Below, piece by piece: positions 1 to 6,130 of a stretch of 12,618 bases of DNA. The notes beneath the pieces were generated by a model, which was given only the letters and a program-made list of their open reading frames with translations, had not been told where the DNA came from and ran no database searches. How positions within the stretch are numbered: position 1 is the stretch's first letter; every line of letters begins with the position of its first letter. Origin of the DNA: Irineochytrium annulatum (taxonomy: Eukaryota; Chytridiomycota; Chytridiomycetes; Chytridiales; Chytridiaceae); NCBI GenBank assembly GCA_027600665.1, contig JADGJL010000869.1, positions 1 to 12,618 of the forward strand, read 5' to 3'. Position numbers and translations under genes: made by a program.

Positions 1-637
1 AATAATACAAGAAGGAAATAATAAACTAAGCATAAATAATATTCTCCACCAAAAACCACAAGGGGAAAAACAGTGGGTTAGCTCAATAAATGGAGCCGAC
101 ACGCTGCATAACCTCAAAGGTGATGATAGGGTTTTATGTCAAGCTACACATCTGTTTAAATCCCGTATAGCTCTTGACGTCATGCAGCGTGCCTCTAAGG
201 ATAAAGGAGGGATGAAGAATGAGGTGAAAGACATGGGGGAAATGAATAAAGGATGTATTGAGGTTGTTTGAGGATAATTATACTACGCATCACATTCTCC
301 GTAGGATAATGCTCTGTGAACAGCGCTGAAAAATTGAAGTGCTATAGGATTTCACAGCGAATGACGAGTTGGGAATTTCGACCCGATCCTAAAATTATAA
401 AGGGGTTATCAACACAAGAACCTTTTCCAATGCATGTGACACCGACCCTGCCACAGCTATGAGAGCTGATGCCAGGTTATTGACTTCTGCGGAATCCAAA
501 GTTTTCACTATGGGAAATGACTATATGGATTTACAATTCCATGATTTTATTTCCCGAAATGCTTCACTGGATCCTCGACTTGTTCTTGATGTCGTACCAG
601 GCATACCAACAAAAATATCCGAAATGCCACGAGTACC
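1..637. other. No supportable gene; probable upstream part of the decayed copia element
   Basis: I see no convincing coding signal here. The longest open stretch (459-647, +, about 62 codons) has no motif I recognise. It lies where the linker between integrase and reverse transcriptase would be expected in a copia element, so it may be degraded pol sequence. The base composition is AT-rich like the element that follows. No 5' LTR, primer-binding site or integrase HHCC or DDE signature is visible, so the 5' half of the element is either outside the window or too decayed to read. Confidence 0.35.
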
Positions 638-1330
638 TTCAAGCTAAGATTTAGCCATGTTTTCAAAGGAACATGGGAAGTACCGCCTAAATGGAAGGCA
701 GCTATGGATTCGGGGTGAAACTCCCTCAAAGAACAAGAAGTTTCGGAAGAAGTCGAAGACGAGGATCAACATGTGACGGATAGTAAATGGGTTTTTGATT
801 ATAAAGTTTCAGAATGGGATGATCTCCACCGCTTTAAAGCAAGATCTGTTGCACGCGGATTTAGCCAAGAATATGGCAGTGATTACTTCAAAACTTATTC
901 ACCAGTTGTGAAAATATTCACGCTTCGCTTAGTACTTGCCCTGTGTGTCATGTTCGACCTTGTTATCGGGACTCTTGATGTAAAAACCGCTTATCTACAT
1001 GCAATGCTATTAGAAAACGTTTACATCAGAGCACCCAAATGTTACGAAACCATCGGGAAAAACGGACGACGCCAGATTTGGAAAATACGAAAAGCACTCT
1101 ACGGACTAAAACAGTCAGGAAGAGCGTGGTATGAACTTGTTGTCGAGACTGCATTGAAGATTGGCTAAAAGCAAAGCACGGCAAATACGTGTCTATTTTA
1201 TAAAATTGACACAGCGATGCGATCAATGCAGATTCTGATTATCTACGAAAAGACATGAAAGGCTTAGTTCGAATACTGCAATACTTACGCAGCACTTACA
1301 ACTATGGAATTTTATATTCCAAAGATTCGT
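638..1330 (+). pseudogene. Copia reverse transcriptase remnant, lacking the YxDD active-site block
   Basis: One frame runs from about 638 to 1168 with a stop at 716-718. It holds the copia pre-RT tryptophan segment, then TDSKWVFDYKVS, FKARSVARGFSQEYG and LDVKTAYLHAMLLENVYI, in which the first catalytic Asp is present, and finally RKALYGLKQSGRAWYE. After the stop at 1166-1168 the same frame continues as TANTCLFYKID, the segment that in intact copia RT leads into the YVDD motif. The sequence then jumps at about 1215-1237 to a different frame reading DMKGLVRILQYLRSTYNYG, which normally lies roughly 100 or more residues further on. The catalytic YxDD, the rest of the palm and the thumb are therefore gone, an internal deletion that makes RT activity impossible. 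Confidence 0.85.
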
Positions 1331-1360
1331 CAGTGGAACAAGTTCTATTCTACAATTAAG

Positions 1361-1963
1361 CTAACTCCTGAGCAATTTCCGATTTATGCGGATGCAAACT
1401 ATGGAGACGAACACGACAGAATGTCACGTTGGGGCTGGGCTTTTCTGTCTAGCAATGGTGTGTGGGCCTATGGTAGCAAGAAACACAGTACAATTGCTTT
1501 GTACAATTGCTTTATCATCAACGGAAGCTGAAACATACGCGTTAACCGAAGCAATCAAGACAGTTATATGGTTTAAACACCTATTGAAAGAGATTGGCTT
1601 GTCGCTCAACTCGCCAATTAACCTCTTTCAAGATAACCAGTCGACAACTGCATTAGCGTTAAACCCCATTCATCACAACGTGTAAAGCACTTCAAGATAA
1701 AAAGTGCATTTATCAGGCAAAATATTGCTGAAAATGTTGTTCACTTAGACTACTGCATTACAGAAGATATGATAGCTGAGATCTTTACAAAGGCACAGCC
1801 AGCAGGATTGTTTATAAAACCTAGACAATTACTTGGGGTCCGCTATTTAGCAGACTTGAAAGGAACAAGTTCGATTGTGGCTAATACGCTAACATATCGT
1901 TTCGTCCATCTTATGGCAGATTTAGACCTGACCATAAACGGTATGTTCACCACCATAATTTAA
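1361..1963 (+). pseudogene. Copia RNase H and pol C-terminus, frameshifted
   Basis: The RNase H part starts in one frame (about 1361-1500) with TPEQFPIYADANYGDE and WAFLSSNGVWAYGSKKHST. It moves to a second frame (about 1514-1685) with LSSTEAETYALTEAIKTVIW and LFQDNQSTTALALNPIHH. It ends in the first frame (1679-1963) with RVKHFKIKSAFIRQ and TEDMIAEIFTKAQP. Catalytic Asp in YADAN, Glu in SSTEAE and Asp in FQDNQS are all still present. The first shift is caused by a 13-bp tandem duplication at 1488-1513. The second, around 1679-1685, creates the stop TAA immediately after HHNV. The reading stops at TAA 1961-1963. These are plain copia landmarks, so the identity is secure even though the gene is dead. 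Confidence 0.86.
1488..1513 (+). repeat. 13-bp perfect tandem duplication inside RNase H
   Basis: GTACAATTGCTTT occurs at 1488-1500 and again immediately at 1501-1513. One copy would keep HSTIAL in frame with the conserved SSTEAE motif. The extra 13 bases shift the frame and break RNase H. This looks like replication slippage after the element was inserted. Confidence 0.9.
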
Positions 1964-2160
1964 ATTGCCTCTGCCTATGCTACAATGCAAAGATAGCAGA
2001 AGGACAATGCTAACTTTCCGAAGTCGCAGCGGAAGTTGCATAGCAACATGTAAAGATGGGAGTTATGCCCTTTTACATGGTTAATGAATATCTAAGAGTG
2101 GTAGATTAAAAGAATCGACTGAGAACCACGACATTATAACCCCTAACATGATTATGACAT

Positions 2161-2172
2161 ATCGCGGGGGAG
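2161..2172 (+). other. Polypurine tract of the copia element
   Basis: A G-rich purine run, CGCGGGGGAG, sits directly before the TGTCA that begins the putative 3' LTR. Copia elements use such a tract to prime plus-strand DNA synthesis. It lies about 200 bp after the end of the pol remnant. Confidence 0.7.
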
Positions 2173-2626
2173 TGTCAGGCCGAACGCAGTATGACATATA
2201 TGTTAGTATACATATAGGTTCGAGAAGCCATAATCACTAAGAGGTGATGCGGGACTAAAGTTATAAATGTTCCCATCCGATAGGAATCACGCTGGTTCCT
2301 TGGGAAAGAGCAACACCAATGGGCTATTGGTGGAAAAGAGTCGAAATCCTTAAGTATAGCGAAAGTAGGGAGACTTAGCGAGCGTTGTCCGACGCGAGCA
2401 AAGGACCCGCCTATACAGTTGGTGAAATCCACGGGATCCTCCGAAGATCCACTTGATTGCTAATAATTAAGGGACTAGCTACCCCTTATCGACATTGGCC
2501 AAGTTATGAAGATCACTCAAGGAGGCGAGATATGGTGTAAACACGTAAACGTGAGAACCAAATTTGGGTCGATCCCACGCTCTATTCAGTGATTAGACTG
2601 GACTACGGATAACGCCTATTATGACA
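2173..2626 (+). repeat. Probable 3' LTR of the copia element (about 454 bp)
   Basis: The segment begins TGTCA directly after the polypurine tract and the first well-placed matching end is TGACA at 2622-2626, giving a 5-bp terminal inverted repeat of the usual TG...CA type. A TATA-like TTATAAAT lies near 2262, and a perfect 7-bp stem hairpin (CACCAAT/ATTGGTG, 2314-2332) lies inside. The matching 5' LTR is not in the window, so the 3' boundary rests only on the terminal repeat. The 5 bases that would be the target-site duplication are TTTCA (2627-2631). Confidence 0.55.
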
Positions 2627-2638
2627 TTTCATGAATCG

Positions 2639-2834
2639 ATAGTACTGTACAAGTGTACTATAGTATGCCACGTCTCATTCTCAAAATGAGCCGCATAGCA
2701 TAGGATGAGTCAGAATATTGGGCGCATGTCAAACTCCGCACCAATCAGTTCGTTTGCCTCAGAACGTCCAATTAGGCGGAGGAATGCGCACAATCAACAA
2801 TTGATTTTGAGTTGCACATCTCAAGATTCTTGAG
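2639..2834. repeat. Non-coding stretch with several small perfect hairpins
   Basis: Between the LTR and the MIF4G pseudogene there is no coding signal, but short perfect inverted repeats are frequent: ATAGTAC/GTACTAT (2639-2661, 9-nt loop), CTCATT/AATGAG (2674-2690, 5-nt loop), AATCAA/TTGATT near 2796-2810, and CTCAAG/CTTGAG (2820-2834, 3-nt loop). They differ in sequence, so this is not one repeated unit. It may be remains of another element, or chance in an AT-rich region. Confidence 0.4.
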
Positions 2835-2942
2835 CAAACGATACGCCTGCCTCGCTACAAATCCAAAGAGCAATCTCACGGCCAACGACTAAGGCCGCTA
2901 TAACGGACTTGATCAGATAGAGAAACGACGGTTATTACCTGA

Positions 2943-3470
2943 TACTTCCTGGACCTCGTGTACTACAAAGCTCAGGGCAAGGTGGATCCCGAAATGTGTT
3001 CACGCTCCTCTTCCACAAGCTTTCCTCCGAGCTCCGTGCGTTGAGAAATGGATGAACCACGACTGCAAGATCGACCTGTTCCGTAAACTACTTCTGAAGA
3101 ATTGCGACGGGGAGTTTGACGGGTCGTGAAGCGGACGATGAGGGATGACGAGAGCTCAACATCTTGGTCAAGGGTCGCGACTCGAGGACTGTCAGCTTCA
3201 TCGGCGAGCTCTTCAAGCAGTCTATTATACCGCAGAAGAAGATTCACGGCTGCATTCGACTGCTGTTCCGTGAAGCGGAGGAGGAGTGCACAGAACATCC
3301 ATGTACGCTGCTTAGGATTTGGGGACGTCTTGAATTTAAAAAGGCAAAAAATATGGACGGAGTTTACCAAATCGTTGCGGGTTGTCCAACGACAGCCGGT
3401 TTCGAAGTGTGTCTGGGTCATGCTGCTTGATTTTGTTGAAGATAGTGGAAGACGCAAAAGTCGAGGATCA
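2943..3470 (+). pseudogene. MIF4G (eIF4G-type) domain pseudogene
   Basis: Pieces of one MIF4G domain appear in the right order but in different frames: FLDLVYYKAQGKVDPE (2946-2993), VFTLLFHKLSSELRALR (from 2996), DLFRKLLLKNCDGEF (about 3073-3117, then a stop), VSFIGELFKQSIIPQKKIHG (about 3188-3247), CTLLRIWGRLEFKKAKNMDG (about 3302-3361), and SKCVWVMLLDFVEDSGRR (about 3404-3457). These match the helices of the eIF4G middle domain: the LDxVY helix, the CHKLS-like helix, FRKLLLxxC, the FIGELFK helix, the CTLL helix, and the final R-x-M-L-x-D-x-x-D helix. At least four frameshifts and a stop make it non-functional. It resembles the first MIF4G domain of the minus-strand gene at 6131-8338 more than the second. 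It is probably a decayed paralogue in opposite orientation. Confidence 0.8.
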
Positions 3471-3948
3471 GAGCCTGTGGTATGAAGTGATTATTCGATT
3501 TAGTATGAGCGAAACGGCGTATCTATTGCGAGCTTCGAGGAGATTTTGCGGCGCTCTGGGCGCGAGTTACCGTTGCTGCTTGCTTGATATTGTTAACATG
3601 CAGTGATTAGAAATATTATGTACACATTTCAAATTTCAAATATGTGCGTAGTAGGTGGAAAACGCGCAATGATTCCTTATTTTTTAATGATCATCTGACA
3701 TGCACGGGGATTAAAATAAAAGAGTGCTATTTGGCTTACGTCTTCAGTTAAATCTTCGACACTGGACAAAATCTCGACAACTGCTTATTTAAACTCCAAC
3801 TGAGCACATCCCCCGCGCTTATCAAAGCGCAGCTTTTGCTCCCACTATTGCTTAACCCGTTCGATCTCCTCGTCGCGCAGACCATTCTACCGTCTTGAAA
3901 GATGTTTCCGTGCAAGCGATGGTCGCTCAGCATGGAACGCAACGGATA
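3471..3948. other. No gene seen
   Basis: After the MIF4G remnant there are only short unrelated open stretches on both strands, with no motif. The part around 3600-3730 is AT-rich. I see no RNA gene, and no repeat clear enough to name. Confidence 0.4.
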
Positions 3949-4080
3949 TCACCACCCCAGTCTGCTAGCGCCTCGTGCGCGCGGTGCAAGCAGCGGAAAC
4001 AAAAGTGGGACGGCATAAAGTATTGCTTGAAAAGGCCGAAGGCGACCGGCCGCCATTGCGACGGTCTTTGGCGTGCTTGA
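3949..4080 (+). pseudogene. Zn2Cys6 (fungal binuclear zinc cluster)-like fragment, degenerate
   Basis: The + strand reads SCARCKQRKQKWDGIKYC, then LKRPKATGRHC, and stops at 4078-4080. The spacing C-x2-C-x6-[W]-x5-C-x2-[R]-x7-C is that of the fungal Gal4-type zinc cluster (C-x2-C-x6-C-x5-12-C-x2-C-x6-8-C), including the basic RKxK stretch between cysteines 2 and 3 that contacts DNA. Cysteine 3 is Trp (TGG, one base from a Cys codon) and cysteine 5 is Arg (AGG). Two of the six zinc ligands are therefore missing and the domain should not fold. No intact downstream transcription-factor body is visible, so I treat it as a relic. Chance resemblance is possible because the stretch is short. Confidence 0.45.
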
Positions 4081-4683
4081 GCAACGAAGACATTTATGAA
4101 GCGGAAGAAGAAGCGAAATAACAGCGCTTACGTCCCACTTCTTCCGCACGTACCCATCCACCCCGACCACCGTTGCCTGCCGCCACCTCCCGTCTTCCTC
4201 TCATGCACGCACCACCGTAATACCACAGCACACACTCTTGCACCGGCGGTGTAGCGAACCGCCGGCACAATTCATACCAACTCCAAGTCGTTCCCAGTTT
4301 CATCGAGCACCTCGTAGTGCGTGAGTGTGACCACCCTCGTGCGGTCGGCTTAAGAGCGTCGAAGACCTCTGCTACGCCCTCAACCTCGCCTGCGGGTCCG
4401 CGTCGCGAACAGCCCTGAGCAGCAACCCTCCTTTCGTCTCCAGCTCGCCTCATGCTCGCCATCAATGCCCAAAATGCTGGCGACGTCCGCGACGAAGTTC
4501 GCGGGAATCGACGCGGGAGATCAGCGACGGAAGATCGCCGACCCTGTTTCCACGAAGGGACCGACCGACAAGGTTGCTGAGGCGGGCAGGGATTGATCAG
4601 GGAGGCCGGGTGAACGTGATCGGTCCAGTCCAGTCAACTTCAAAGGCTAACAGACACAACTTAGCAATGCTTCTTTAACACAG
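4081..4683. other. No supportable gene; possible upstream exon(s) of the coiled-coil gene
   Basis: The GC content is high, with several overlapping open frames and no recognisable domain. A + strand stretch at about 4467-4595 starting MPKMLATSATKFAGID is open but ends at a TGA. A possible intron lies at about 4611-4683, with donor GTGAACG after GGCCGG and acceptor TTCTTTAACACAG. If it is real, an exon of the next gene lies upstream, but I cannot choose its frame. Confidence 0.3.
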
Positions 4684-5520
4684 GACGCCACCGGCATCGT
4701 GCACGGTCGTGAGGAGCTGCCCCAAGGAGGGGGTCGTCGATCGGTGATGATGCGCGCTGTGGTTTTAAGGAAATCGTCAACCCAACCAAGTAAGTGGGTC
4801 GCCCACTTTCTCCAAAACACGGATGTGCAGTCGAAAATGAGATTCTTGGATCGGAAGCTACTCAAAGAAATCGTGGCCGCGAACGCGCGGAGGGAGAGGG
4901 ATGTACGAGTCGTTATGTAGTAAGCGCGCGATTAACGTGACATTTGCGTCTTCAGCTCAGGGCAGAGGAGGGAGATGCGGAGATAAAGAAGGTGACGGCC
5001 GACTTGGCGCAGATGCAGGTAACGTTTGCAAGTATTCCAAAGCATCAAATAACCACGATTCAGCTCGAGGTTCAAAAGGCAAGGGATTCAGCTATGGCGA
5101 TGCAGATCACGTTCGGGGAGGCCGAGAAAGTGGCGGATACATTGCAGGAAAGAACGACGCCGGATTTTGAGTTTTTGGCGAACACAATTCGAAAGAGACT
5201 TGCGGAAGCCGAGGGTGCAGCGGCCACGCTGGAGAGCAAGCTAAAGGAAGCCGACGATGCCATTGATGCGATGCAAAGCCAGATTAACTCCTATGTTGCA
5301 GTCGGAATGTGGCGTTGGGGCGTCGCCAATGCAATCGGGAGGTATAGAACTCTCGACGAGTTCAACGCTTGAGAGAAAAGAGGAAATACCGATACTGCAG
5401 AAGAATTTTTGTCTGAGTCATATCCCTTTTTTCGGGCACAGCTACGTCCGACGGCTGTTAGCCAGCGTATCAGATGCAACAGAGGAGGACATGAGCCGTT
5501 GTGCGTGTTGCTATCGATAG
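4684..5520 (+). CDS. Coiled-coil protein, 3' exons (join 4684..4902, 4956..5341, 5442..5520)
   Basis: I do not recognise the family. Three exons join cleanly. 4684-4902 follows the acceptor TTCTTTAACACAG and ends at GAT/GTACGAG in phase 0. A 53-nt intron ends TTGCGTCTTCAG. Exon 4956-5341 ends at the donor GTATAG. A 100-nt intron with a pyrimidine run then leads to 5442-5520, which stops at TAG. The visible protein is about 227 residues. The middle exon is a long amphipathic helix rich in Ala, Glu, Lys and Gln with heptad-like spacing (for example LRAEEGDAEIKKVTADLAQM and RKRLAEAEGAAATLESKLKE), as in a coiled coil. The preceding exon (MRFLDRKLLKEIVAANARRE) continues the helix. A structural or tethering protein is likely, but no function can be named. 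The true start lies at or upstream of 4684 and is not determined. The last intron and exon are the least certain; the middle exon could also read through to a stop at 5370-5372. Confidence 0.5.
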
Positions 5521-6130
5521 CCGCGGCGCGCCTTGATCCTGATAAGGCTAAACGGTGCATGGACGTCTACTTTGCACGGATTGGTGACTTCTCTTAAACG
5601 AGGAAGCTGCCAACCCAACAACGACTTGATAGCGTTACGCCGGAAAGATTAGAAGGTCACGACTTCGACTAAGATTAACAAAGCATTGGAGTACGTTTGG
5701 CATAAATATGATTAACCGGAATTGTGGCGTGAAAATGATAACAGTAGTCGTGGCGGCGGCGGCGCTTTTACGGCACCGGCGATACGAGGCACGCACTAAT
5801 TCCCGGCAGTACTCGAACACAAGCGAGAAGGATATAAGTTGGAGAGAAAATTGTGCCCATGCGCGATTGACTTGGAGCAATAAGCATTATATCGTTATCA
5901 ACCTGAGGTTCTGTGCAAAACAACCCTCCACTCTCCATCAGTCCACACATTCATAGCATAAACTATCTCAACCGTCGTCCAATTTCATCCATTTGGAAAA
6001 ATTACTCAGACTCATCAACTTCATTCAACAACAACAGAAGAAAAAAAGGCAAAAGTCCGAATCCTAAATGTTCGTTTCCCATACCACCGGCCACAGTCAA
6101 CCTGGAATCCTGGTTGTCCATATTTCGTGC
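5521..6130. other. No gene seen
   Basis: Only short unrelated open stretches are present on either strand. A small CGG-type run (GGCGGCGGCGGCG, near 5753-5765) and an A-rich part (6025-6055) are the only notable composition features. This is probably the shared 3' flank of the convergent coiled-coil (+) and MIF4G (-) genes, where transcripts would end, but I cannot point to a clear polyadenylation signal. Confidence 0.4.

Larger units (their letters stand above)
638..2626 (+). mobile_element. Ty1/copia LTR retrotransposon, 3' part, inactivated
   Basis: The order reverse transcriptase, RNase H, polypurine tract and LTR, read left to right on the + strand, is that of the 3' half of a copia-group element. 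Diagnostic pieces are the segment before RT (PPKWKAAMDSG), the RT motifs ARGFSQ, YSPVVK and LDVKTAYLHA, the block IRKALYGLKQSGRAWYE, the RNase H blocks DANYGDE and LSSTEAE, and the pol C-terminus EDMIAEIFTKAQP. The reading frame changes several times and carries in-frame stops (716-718 and 1166-1168), so no functional polyprotein can be made. The 5' end of the element is not identified; 638 is only where its frame first becomes readable. Confidence 0.88.

Noticed and set aside
2240..2460. rRNA-like or structured RNA look of the LTR interior
   Set aside because: The hairpins are short and I cannot match any conserved rRNA segment. Its position after the polypurine tract explains it better as LTR.
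2639..2834. CRISPR-like or regularly spaced repeat array
   Set aside because: The stems have different sequences and spacings, and the genome is eukaryotic.
2972..3457. 161-codon minus-strand open frame
   Set aside because: It lies opposite the MIF4G remnant, whose pieces match a known domain in order. The minus frame shows no motif.
5409..5597. 62-codon + strand frame
   Set aside because: No motif, and it overlaps the better-supported final exon of the coiled-coil gene in another frame.
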